NCBI GenBank assembly: GCA_965649825.1
Contig: OZ287696.1
Coordinates: 1,240,001 to 1,304,000, forward strand
DNA from: Penicillus capitatus
Lineage: Eukaryota > Chlorophyta
Direction: 5' to 3'
DNA length: 64,000 nucleotides
The notes beneath the pieces were generated by a model. That model saw nothing but the letters and a program-made list of their open reading frames with translations. It was not told the DNA's origin and did not search any database. This document shows positions 10,525 to 20,278 of this stretch, in pieces (within the stretch, counting starts at the first letter, position 1; the number at the start of each line of letters is the position of its first letter). The position numbers and the translations under genes were made by a program.

Positions 10525-13309
10525 ATGGAGATCGAATCGATCGACGACGAAGAGGTCTCGAAGATCGCGTTCACGGCTGAATGCTCATCAGAGGTGACTG
10601 CTCGTCTTCCGGATCGGTGTCGCAGCTGGGCGGTGACGCGATCGGCTATTCGACAGGACGCAGAGCATCCCGTGTGTGAGCTGCTCCACCAGACTAAAGA
10701 GACGCGCGGATGGCAGTCCGCAAAGTCGACAAGCGCGTCGCTGATGTCTCTGCGATGGAACGTTGGTTGCAGGAACTGTGCGTATCCGCAAGAGCTCCTC
10801 CTGCGCTTCGACCGTTGCGTCCGAATCAGACAGATCCAGCTGCTCTGTCACGAATTCAAAGTCCGGGTCTGCAAGTGTCGCCGCAGTTGGTGATATGCGG
10901 TCGCAGATTTCGTCGAGAATCGAGCTGAGCGTGGGGACGGTTGTTCCGCAGGACGAAGAGGACGTCCTCGAGTGGACGAAGCTCGGAAGTCTGTCGTTCG
11001 ACGCCAACGAGAGAAGCCGATTTCTGGCCCGGGAGCTCAAGAGCGTGCACGTGACCGCCGAGGGAGATGCGTTGAGGCTTCGGCTCTTCGACTGCCACGC
11101 AAACAGACTCAACACGGACCGCCAAGTCTGTCGATGCATCCGGTGGATGATGGCGGACGGCGCTCGCCTTGCAGATCGGCGTCGTCGCTTTGAACGTTCT
11201 GGGGATGTACGTCGAACACGCGTCGTCGACTGAAGAAACGGAAGGCGGTCGACGACGTGGAGGCGGCGCTGAAGAAGACGCGGTGGCGTCGGCGGACCCG
11301 GCTGTCGGACAAGACCTGGACTCGGCAACGCTCGCCGAAGTTCAAAGGCTGCAAAGGTGCGACAGAACGAGGGAGACCGCACTCCACGCGTACGCTCGAT
11401 CTCTCGCCAGGCTCAAGGAGGTCGCCGTCGCCAACGAAGACTACGACGAAGCCAAGAGGCTCAAGCATCGACTCGATCGCATCCGTTCCGTCGGGACTCG
11501 ATTGGCCGCGCTCGAGAGGCAGAAGCGGCGAGCCGTGGAGGCCGAAGACTACGACCTGGCGAAGCAGCTCAAGGAAGAGATCCGGCGCATCCGGGAAGGG
11601 TCGTCGATGGACGGCGCCTCCTCGGTGGACGCGTCCGACGAGGGAGCGATCCAGGCCCGGACCGACGTCGACGTCCCGCACTCAGGTAGCTCCCGGAAAG
11701 GATGTGAAGGGGCGAGACGATGTCCTTCATCGCAGCGGAGCGCGTCCGGGGACGGGAGGCTTCAGTCGAGTCCACGGCTGCTTGGGCGGCGAACCGCGTG
11801 CCCGACTCCCTCGCCGGCTTTCGAAGCCAGCACGACGATTACGATGAGCGCGCCGTCAAGGGAAGAGGCGGAACAGGCGACGTCGAAATCGATTCGCCTC
11901 CTGCTTACTCTCTCCCCGAGTCTCCGGCCTCCGCCGCGCCAGACGCTCCGGAAGGATTCCCTTCAGGTCTCCCGTCGCCGGAGCCTCTGGCGGATGCGCA
12001 TGCCAAATCCGCCCAGCCGCTCGAGCAGTTCGCCGGAGAGTTCGTCGCCCGATGCTTCTACTCCAGAAACTGGCACCTACGAGAGGCGTCACTGGTCTAT
12101 CTGCAGGGCCACGCGGAGGAGCTGGCGCAGCCGGGTCAGGAGAGGGAGGGGTTCCGTCTGCTCTGCCAGGTCGCGGTGCGCGGACTCGGTGACAAGGTCG
12201 CCAACGTCTTCCTCGCCTCCGCCTCGTTCATCCGCACCATCGCGACAGGTAACCCGACGCTCTCCAGGGATCTGCAGTTCGCGACGGCCGAGTTTCTGCC
12301 GATCCTCGTCGGGAAGCTCGGCGACACGAACCCTCGGATTCGAGACGCGGCGCACGAGTCGATCCTGATGCTGGCGCGACTCAAGGACGGCGCCGTCAAG
12401 AACCACACAGGACTCTTCATCAGTCCCGTCAAGAAGCAGAGCGCCTGGCGTCCCGTCCTCGGCAGACTGGAGCTGGTCTCGGACCTGGTCGAGGTCATCG
12501 GCGTCGGCAAGGGAGGCTCTGCCGGTTTCGACGTCGACCAGTTGATGTCGTTCGTCGCTCGGGCGTACACGTCGCCGAACGCGAGCGTACGGACCGCGGC
12601 CATCGGCCTGACCGCCAGGCTCGCGACCGTCGTCGGGCCCGTCGTCAAGAAATACGTTCCGGGCGACGTGAATCCCAAGGTGCGGCAGCAAGTCGATCAG
12701 GAGATCGACTTCGCGCTCGGAGAGACGAGTCGGCAGGCGTCTCCGGCCCGACCCTCAAGACGGAGTCCAGGGAGCGACGCGAGGACGCCCACCACCACCG
12801 GTAAGCAGACGCGGGCGTCTTCCGTCGACGCCCTCTGTCGCTCATCAGGCAGCCAGCTGTCGCCGAGCTCCTCCGCGGCGCAGCTCGAAGAGGATCCGGC
12901 CGTTCTCGAGTCTGCGCTGCGGAAACAGGAGCAGCTGCTGGGCGACGACCATCCAGATCTGGCCGAGGTGCTCACGAATCTGGCAACGGCGTACACGCAG
13001 CGGGAGGAGTTCGACAAGGCCCATCCTCTGCTGAAACGCGTGCTCGACATCAACGAAGCGCACTTTGGATGCGATCACTCGAACGTGGCGCACGCTCTGA
13101 CGGACCTCGCTGTCTTTCACATGGAACAGGTGCAGAGAGTCGGTCGGCGGAAGGCAAAACGAAAGACGCCTTTTGTTGCCGGACAGGGCCAAGACGACGA
13201 GGGACGTCCGCTTCTGGAGCGAGCGCTGCTCATCCAAGAGAAGAATCTCGGCGCAGACCATCCTGACGTCGTCGCCATCAGAGATGTCCTTGCCGCGGAC
13301 GACGAATAG
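10525..13309 (+). CDS. CEP104: CEP104 (ciliary tip protein) with extra C-terminal TPR repeats
   Basis: Four exons (10525-10860, 10907-11125, 11175-11685, 11736-13309) give 879 residues. Residues 1-185 match the CEP104 jelly-roll domain: CAYPQELLLRFDRCVRIRQI, ISSRIELSVG, ARELKSVHV, IGVVALNVLGMY. Residues of about 220-310 are coiled coil with the paired motif NEDYDEAKRLKHRLDRIRS and AEDYDLAKQLKEEI seen in human CEP104. Residues of about 440-680 are a TOG-type helical array starting at SAQPLEQFAGEFVARCFYSR. CEP104 binds tubulin and caps microtubules at cilium tips. Residues of about 744-879 are kinesin-light-chain-like TPRs (LGDDHPDLAEVLTNLATAY, LGADHPDVVAIRDVL), where other CEP104 proteins carry zinc fingers and an EB1-binding tail. 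The frame runs unbroken through that junction. Confidence 0.88.
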
Positions 13310-14189
13310 GCAGACACAGGAATAGCTGGACCCGGTGGCGCCACTCTGTTGCACCTCAAACGCCGTGGCCGTCCGTTCGCGCGAAGTCGAGTACGGTGAA
13401 CGAGAAGTCATCGGATGTTTAAGCTCGTCGCTGTATACAATCTCCGGGTCATCAGCGTTGTTTGAGCGAGATGTGTTTTGCGATCGCAAACGCAAGGCCG
13501 TTCGATCGAACGTCTTTCGACACACGCCGATCTCCTCGTTCGTTCGTGTCCCTCGGTGGATACGAACGAATTCACCGACAACGTCTGAGGACGAACCCGG
13601 ATCAGGTGCATCAGTATTGAAAATCAAGCTTTGGCAGTTTTGTTAGACAGATATCTTTCGCCGATGCATTGATCTAATCGTCAGTATCTTTGATTGGACG
13701 GGCACGTGTCTTTCCGCTCCGATGATAAAGACCGTCATCCTCTAACATACAAGGTTTAGCAGGAATGTTCTAACCACCAGCAATCGAATGTCCTAGACAG
13801 TATATCCTACCGCCAAAGAGTACTGCGAGATGATACGGGCAAGCACGGATCTCTCTTTTTCGTCCTTGAGCTGTGTGTGTTCAGGAGTATCCATCTGTGA
13901 CGAAGGCCTCTCTCCCACACTGGGTTGGTGCCGAACCTGCATACTCGTTCATGAATTTTCTGTAGTCTTGGATGTTCTTTCTTCAGTGTTAAATGACACT
14001 CGGCAAGAGATGCCATTGGGGTGGCAGTAGTATACAATCGAGCTTCTTTGTGGTAGGTACTCTGAGTCCTGCATGTTTAAACCGAGTCGATCGGACACAC
14101 CTCTAGCAACCTGGACTGGGATGCATAAGGGACGTCTTATACTGAATTTTCGACGCGTTCGTTATCGCGAGCCACATCGTCTACTGTGT
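13310..14189. other. Intergenic, 880 bp, no gene seen
   Basis: Short open frames occur on both strands, but none matches a family or can be joined to a neighbour. The 47-bp repeats start just after this stretch. Confidence 0.4.
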
Positions 14190-14330
14190 CTGTGCAGTCG
14201 TAACAAATGAGATGGCCTAAACAGCTTAACAGGTGTCTGTACAATTGCCACAAGTGAGATGGCCTAAACAGCTTAACAGGTGTCTGTACATTTGCCTCAA
14301 ATGAGATGGCCTAAACAGAAAATCCCTCTT
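14190..14330. repeat. Three tandem 47-bp repeats, locus 1
   Basis: The segment GATGGCCTAAACAGCTTAAC and its variants start near 14211, 14258 and 14305, spaced 47 bp apart, with GGTGTCTGTACA between. The same repeat recurs at 33,250-33,430 and 39,321-39,501, also just upstream of a minisatellite. Confidence 0.85.
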
Positions 14331-14529
14331 TTTATTAAACAGAACGGACAGAATGTGATCGATTCAGTAGTACGTCATCAAGGTTGTAAAATCTAGTTTG
14401 CACAAGTCCAGCATTCTTAAATGCTCGAAAGATAAAAACTGGGATAGAGATATGCAGAAAGGCCAAATGGCTATTCGTCTAGAGGTAATTGAGAATGTCC
14501 CACAACAACTGAAATGTACGCGATCGGCA
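14331..14529. repeat. Short spacer between 47-bp repeats and minisatellite, with conserved core
   Basis: The end of this spacer (AGAATGTCCCACAACAACTG, then ACGCGATCGGC) closely resembles the sequence at the same place before the second minisatellite near 33,450 (AGAATGTACCACAACAACTA, then ACGATCAGC). Repeats, spacer and array therefore look like parts of one element. Confidence 0.6.
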
Positions 14530-16140
14530 TTAAAAAAGCTGTCTGCTGCTGTCAAATCAGGGATTGTATGCTGCTGCTGTCAAATCAGGGATTGTATGCT
14601 GCTGGAGGCTGATAATAGGCTGTCTGCTGCTTGCTTCATCATAGGCTGCCGGATGTCAAATCATAAGTTGCCTGATGCTGGAGGCTTGCTTCATTGTCGG
14701 TTGTCGTCTTCATCGAACACCGTCGGATTTCAGATCACGTAGGATGTCTGCTGCTGGAGGCCTGACCGTAGGCTTTTCGTCTTCATCATGGACAGTCGGA
14801 TGTCGGATCGAATTTGTTGTCCGCTGCTGGAGGCTGCTGCTGCTGGCTTTATCATAAGGTATTGGACGCTTAATCGGAGATCCTGATCTTCATCATAGCT
14901 CTCGGATCTTAGATCGGATGGGCAGTTGTCTTCATAGCAGGCTCTCGAATCTCCGATCACATGGGCAGTTGTCTTCATCGCATGCAGTTGTCTTCATCAT
15001 AGCTCTCGGATGTCCGATCGGATGGGCAGTTGTCTTCATCATACGCTGTCGATTATCCGATCAAAGGCTGCTGGAGGCTTGATCGTCGTTTCTCGTCGTC
15101 ATCGTAGGCTTTTAGATGTCGGGTCATAGACTGCCGGAGGCTTGATCACACACCATCGGATTCCAGATCTAGGCTGTCGCCTTCATCACACGCCGTCGAA
15201 TGTCAGATCAGAGGCTGCTGTTGAGGCTTCATCATCGGTTGTTCATCATCATCGTCTGTCGGATTCCAGATCATATCGGTTGTCTGCTGCTGGCGGTCAG
15301 ATCATAAGGCTGTCGGAGGCTTCATCGTAGGTTCTCGCCTTCATTGTTCGCCGTGGGATGTCAGATCGTAGATTATCTGCTGCCGTCGGATCATAGGTTG
15401 TCTGCTGATTGCTTCATCGTAGCTCCCGGATGTCAAATCAAATTCCGTCTGCCGCTTGATGTCAGATGATAGGCTGCTGGAGGCTTGCTTCATCACACGC
15501 CGTCGAATGTCAAATCATATTCTGTCTGCTTCTGAAGGATTGCTTCATCATAGGCTGTCAGATATCGGATCATGTAAGTTGTCTGCTGCCGGAGGCTGTC
15601 AGATTATAGGCCGTCGGAGGCTTCATCATAGGTCTGTCGGACTCCAGATCATAAATTATCTTCTGCTTGAGGCTTGATCGCAGGTCGTCGTCTTCATCAT
15701 AGATTGTTGCAGGCTTCATCATGGGTTGTCGTTCTCATCAATGGGCTGTAGGATTCCATATCATAGCATGTCTGCTGCTGGAGGAGGCTTGATCGCAGGT
15801 TTTCGTCTTCATCGTAGGCTGTCGGGTTTCAGATCATAAATTATATGCTACTGGAGGCTTCATCGTGGGTTGTTCGTCATCATCATCTGTCGGATTCCAG
15901 ATCATGTAGGTTGTCTGCTGGAGGCTTCCTTGTAGGCTGTCGGATTCCAGATCAGAGGCTGTCGTCTTCATCGTACGCCGTCTACTGTCGAATTTTGGAT
16001 CATTGGATGTTTGCTGCCAGAGACTTCATCGTGGGTTATCATCGTCATCATGGGCTGTTAGATTCCAGATCATAAGCTGTCTGCCTGGAGGCTTCATCGT
16101 ACGTTTTCGGACGTCGGCTTCGTCACGTGTCGTCTCTTGT
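14530..16140. repeat. Degenerate minisatellite, locus 1
   Basis: About 1.6 kb consists of irregular units built from GCTGCTGGAGGCTT, CATCATAGGCTGTCGGAT and GTCAGATCAT. Unit length varies from about 30 to 50 bp and copies are well diverged. Frames of 60-114 codons inside it follow the repeat and are not taken as genes. Confidence 0.85.
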
Positions 16141-16710
16141 TAGCACAGCTGGTCGAGAGAGACCTTATTTGGCCAGCATAATGACATTGCTTCCGCGGCA
16201 GATTTCTCTAGGTCTCTCGGAGCTTCGCAGAATTCACTGGCTGATGAACTAGCACTCTGACCTTGGACGACATCTCTTCTTGACGAGCAACACTTGTTCC
16301 AATAGACCAACTGTTAACGAAAGTGAAACGTTTGCATCGGCTGGGTTTGATTGTACTCAGCAGAGATCAATCGGTGAACTGATCTCTACAGGCGATGCAG
16401 TGATGCTGATTGAGACAGTAATCTGCACTGAGGGCCTTCTGTCTGAATCAAAGCTCGATGACCAGCCATTGCCTCTCAAACGGTAATCGATCGGTCTTCT
16501 ACGACAAGACTTCACGCATCAATTCTCCACAGTGTCCTCCACAAAGATCCGAATCTTCTGGCCTGTCTGGAACATCTCGTTCGGCTTTTGTTTTTCGCAT
16601 TCTAAGGTTCCATACCTTTGACATTATATATCTGCAGAACACCAGCGGCTTCGCATTCACGGAAGACGACTCGGGTAGGCACGTCGTTCCAGGCTTGGAT
16701 AGTTATGCCA
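16141..16710. other. Unique stretch after the minisatellite, no gene seen
   Basis: A plus-strand frame starting at 16458 runs on through the 88-bp repeats to 17093. It has no family match and owes its length partly to the repeats, so I do not call it. Confidence 0.35.
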
Positions 16711-16925
16711 TGTGCAGGACTGCGCCGATCTGCATCAAGGCAGATCGACGGCAGTCTCATGCACATGGCAGTAGCTATGGCCTCTTGAGCCGCCTCCATG
16801 TGCAGGACTGCGCCGATCTGCATCGAGGCAGATCGACGGCAGACTCATGCACATGGAGTAGCTACGCACAAGGTCTGCGTCGATCTGCATCGAGGCAGAT
16901 CGACGGCAGACTCATGTACATGCCC
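16711..16925. repeat. Three copies of an ~88-bp repeat with an internal inverted repeat
   Basis: TGTGCAGGACTGCGCCGATC starts at 16711 and again at 16799; a third, partial copy starts near 16867. Each copy holds GATCTGC and GCAGATC separated by 6 bases, followed by GACGGCAG and CTCATGCACATG. Copies differ at few positions. Confidence 0.8.
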
Positions 16926-17295
16926 CTTGTCGACCATGGGCTGATGTCTGCGTGCTTCCTACGCGTCTTCTCTTCGACTGACCACGAGTTGGGTGGAACC
17001 GAGAAGGCAGTTGACAATGTTATTCCCCAGGTAATGGAGTTGGTCAGAACTCCCGGCTTTGTCGCTTCGGTCCTTGGAGAATACTGGCTTTGATTCCAGC
17101 CTTCTGTTCGCCAAAGAAAATTTATCGTTGACCGACTTCTTGATGGGGATCTTCTTTCATCCATATCTGCTAGGATGGGCCTCCACCAGATAGTGTTTCT
17201 TTCTCCCTCTGTGAACTGCACAATCGTTTAGGAGAGAGTGCGTAAAGGGTGGGCTGACCTGGCGATTGCAATCACGGAGTGTTGGCTGTTAATCT

Positions 17296-17842
17296 CTAGG
17301 ACAGCCTTACATCTGACTGCCTGCAGCCGCTCCAGATCCGTCCTGCGTCGCAGCTGGACTCGCTCTCCACTCCGGAGACCGCATCCTCCGTCCTGCGCAC
17401 AGAGTGAGGAGAGGGATCCCTGGCAGAAAGGTTGGGCACCTTATAGCAAACCTTTTCGGCCGCTTGTGTTTCGGCTTCCTGGCAGCTCGAGGCGCGGCAG
17501 AGCCGCGCCTTCTCCTCTTCTTCGTCTCCTTCGGCTCTCTGGCGGCCTTCAGCGATCTCTTGCGACATCGATCGCGGTTCAGTCGCACCACCTGCTGGTG
17601 GGCGACATTCATCTTGTTGGCGATGTCCCTGCACTTCTCCACGTCGAGCGGATCCATGTCGTCCATCCGCTCCTGGAGCGTCAGCCACTTGGACGTCGTC
17701 GTCGTATTGGGGCTGAACCAGTTTCCAACGACAGCTCCATCCCTATTGCTGTCGACTCCGCCCCTTCCAGGTAGCAGCAGTCGCGGTCATCATCATCGTC
17801 GCCCGAGAGAGGCAACAACGTATCTTCCTCGTCGCTGCCCAT
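17296..17842 (-). CDS. Small charged, probably nuclear protein, family unknown
   Basis: From ATG 17842 the protein starts with an acidic segment (MGSDEEDTLLPLSGDDDDD). A 44-nt intron leads to a helical segment (SKWLTLQERMDDMDPLDVEK, then CRDIANKMNVAHQQVVRLNR) and a very basic stretch (KETKKRRRRG, RKPKHKRPKR) that resembles nuclear localisation signals. A second, 32-nt intron may lead to the serine/acid-rich end SVSGVESESSCD-like segment stopping at 17296; without it the frame ends at 17307 instead. No domain is recognised. A long plus-strand frame over the same bases has an implausible composition and is taken as its shadow. Confidence 0.5.
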
Positions 17843-17997
17843 GTCGCCGGAGACAGCTTGGTACCTGCATGGCTAACACTGGATTCTCTCAGAAGCTCCA
17901 TCCTTAGCTACCTCTGTCGATTCAGACGTCAACCGTCCCATGCCACGCGTCTCCGAGCCCCCCGGCAGTCCAGAGAACAGCCGCACCGGACTCCATT

Positions 17998-18413
17998 GTC
18001 GAGTCCACCACACCCATGACCCGCGTTCTGGACAGTTCCGAGTCGATCCTTCCGGTCGCGGAGGGCAAGTTTTCGTCGACTGGCGACCTGCAGGACGCAA
18101 ATGAACGTTGGGTAATGTGAAGGAATTTCCCACGAGGGCAGGAGGAGAGATTCGACTCACTATCGAAGGCGCACGCGGACTGAGTGCCGAATGGCTGGAG
18201 TCGGCTTCCGATCTCTATCCAGCAGATCCTTCTTGGAGGGTGAGTGCGTCGAAAGGCAGCGGCTTGGACAGCGGTAGACGAAAATCGTCAAAAGAGCGGC
18301 GACCGGGAAGCGTTTCTGCTGGAAAAGATAAACGCAGCGAGAAACGTCCAAAACTCGAAGAAACGAAAGAAGCAATACAATTCAGAAACGCCCAGGGTTT
18401 TGACCGCAAATGA
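17998..18413 (+). CDS. Possible small gene ending in a dispersed repeat
   Basis: A plus-strand segment with MTRVLDSSESILPVAEGKF can be joined by a 38-nt intron (18112-18149) to IEGARGLSAEWLESASDLYP, then runs into the lysine/glutamate-rich segment RPKLEETKEAIQFRNAQGF inside the dispersed block described below. The upstream limit is unknown. The related block at 42.4 kb carries stops in this frame (LDSGSRKS*), so coding is doubtful. Confidence 0.3.
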
Positions 18414-18728
18414 CAGTCGCAACCGTGTGAGGCAGTTAGTGATGGCGACGTAATCACCAACGACGAAGCCGCCGAGCAATAAGCAAGCGCTAGACTCGAC
18501 TGAAACGCTTCCAGCATCCAAATCTCCTGCTGTGGAACGGACTGTGCCGTTATCCAGTCACATGTCGAGGAATGTTATTTCTCGAGGATCATGCAGAAGT
18601 GGCGGTTATGACTGGCACATGAGAGGCTGCATGTAAAACCGAACCGGATACCCATTTCTGGCGTTTAGCAAATCATGTTCTAGAAATCACCTGTGGACGT
18701 ATACCTATTGCATCTCAGTACTAGTTTG
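18268..18728. repeat. Dispersed ~465-bp block, copy 1
   Basis: From CTTGGACAGCGGTAG to about ACCTATTGCATCTCAGTAC this block is clearly related to 42,365-42,835, with many substitutions and small indels. Shared landmarks are GATGGCGACGTAATCACCAA, GCAGAAGTGGCGGTTATGAC and AGCAAATCATGTTCT. Both copies lie downstream of a minisatellite, directly so at 42.4 kb and about 2.1 kb away here. Confidence 0.8.
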
Positions 18729-19443
18729 AAACACACTGTCGTACAAGTATTAAAGAAATGTAACCATTTGTGCTTTTTACATTCGAGTGGTTGAAGGGCG
18801 AGGTGAGAGCCTCTCAAGGATATCTTCCCATCAGAATCGCGCGATCCGTGACTTGACAGCATTCCTTGTTGATTTCTCATTTGAGCACTCTTCTGATGAC
18901 GCGATAATGGCAAACATAGATTGATTTAGGATGGTATGAATTGGTTATTGGTTTGATGGTGATCACCTGGTGTGCATGTCGAAATATTGACGCGTAGCTC
19001 TCTGAAACGATCTGGCGAATTCTCTACCTACTTGGGCGCCGACCTAACTTCCAAAATCCGTAAAACGGTCTCGTTTAACGATTCTTGCTTTTCGCGGGCG
19101 GGAGATTTCCAATGGATCTTCTCTTGACAGTACGTCGTCATACACGAGAGACGGCGATCAAGCGAGTCGAGATTTCGCCTTGACAGTTGCCTGTCTTTCG
19201 CGAGAAAAGACGGCTGCACAAAAGAGGCGTCGTCTAATTGGTGACCGTGGTTCAAGGAATGCAGAGCAAGAAACCACTGCGCAGCTCGCAAAGGAGGTTC
19301 TTCGTACGATCGGGCGCGTAGAAGACGATCGCTGTAAACTCATTCCGAGAACAGTTTCGTCGAGCAACAAGCGTCCCCTCTGTTCATCTGACGAAAGCTC
19401 CGCCAAAGAAACGCGTCAGCGTGAGCAACAGACAAATGCTATT
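18729..19443. other. About 700 bp without a confident gene
   Basis: A plus-strand frame near 19180-19479 encodes a charged, helix-prone segment (ETTAQLAKEVLRTIGRVEDD) that overlaps the end of the YrdC gene by a few bases. It may be a small gene transcribed towards YrdC, but neither its start nor a family is supported. Confidence 0.3.
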
Positions 19444-20244
19444 TCACCCAGAAGCTTCTCGCACGCCAAAACGTTCTAGAGCTTCCAGAACGGACTGGAG
19501 ACCGTCCCCTGCGCGCAGAATTTTGTACTGGCCCGATGATGACAGATCCACCACGGTCGATCCCAGTTTCGATCCTGAGCTTCGGCCACCGTCGAAGACG
19601 ACGGCACAGTCCGGCCAGAGCTCCTGAAACTCAGAAACGCACACGCTTGACGGATCTCCGCTCCTGTTGGCGCTCGTCAGCGCGATCGGTTTGCGCAGCC
19701 GACTGCACAGAAGGCGAGCGAACTCGGCATCCGGTACCCGCACGCCTAGAGATGCAGCCGAAACGCGAGATGGCACCGTGGGTTCCATCAGAACCTACCG
19801 ATCGAAGGGAGACCTGGATTGAGCTCCGGTGCGAGGGGAGACGTCTCCTTCCGTCGGAGGACCGCCGTTACGGGTCCAGGAAGCAGGGCATCCAGCAACC
19901 CGTCGGGCAGGTGATGCACCTCGCACAGTCTGGCGACATCCCGAAACTCGGCTACGCACACGGCCAGCGGCACATCCGTCAAACGACCCTTCGTCGCATA
20001 CAGGGCGTTGACGGCGTTTCCGTTCGCTGCGTCCGCCGCCAATCCGTAGATCGTGTCCGTGGGCAGGCCTAGGCGTCGCAGAGGATGAGAGCGGAGAACG
20101 AGAAGCGAGATCCGGACCGACGAGTCTGCCTCTCTCGAGTTCCTCGACGCCTCTGTCCACGTGTTCAACGACGGCTGGAAGGATTCGTCCCTCGGTGTTG
20201 TCTCGGCCACCCGGAGAGCCCTTCCTCTCGTCTTTGAAACGCAT
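19444..20244 (-). CDS. YrdC/Sua5 threonylcarbamoyl-AMP synthase
   Basis: Three exons (20118-20244, 19799-20068, 19444-19745) give 232 residues from the first in-frame ATG, 20244. After about 40 charged residues comes the YrdC core: GLPTDTIYGLAADA, YATKGRLTDVPLAV, LLPGPVTAVL, RKPIALTSANRSGD and GSTVVDLSS. The enzyme makes threonylcarbamoyl-adenylate from threonine, bicarbonate and ATP, the first step to t6A at position 37 of tRNAs reading ANN codons. The length fits the single-domain YrdC type rather than two-domain Sua5. The canonical KGR-P motif reads KGRLTDVPL here. The start lies only 34 bp downstream of the stop of the PDE12-like gene on the same strand, so its promoter must overlap that gene's 3' end. 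Confidence 0.88.
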
Positions 20245-20278
20245 ATCCACGACGACCTGCGGTGCCGACAGTGGTTTC

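Noticed and set aside
16458-17093. A 211-codon plus-strand frame
   Set aside because: Much of its length comes from the 88-bp triplicate, and the composition and lack of joins do not support a protein.
17404-17907. A 167-codon plus-strand frame opposite the small basic-protein gene
   Set aside because: It is rich in Leu/Phe/Arg as a reverse reading of Lys/Arg/Glu codons, while the minus strand has a sensible start, an intron and localisation-like motifs.
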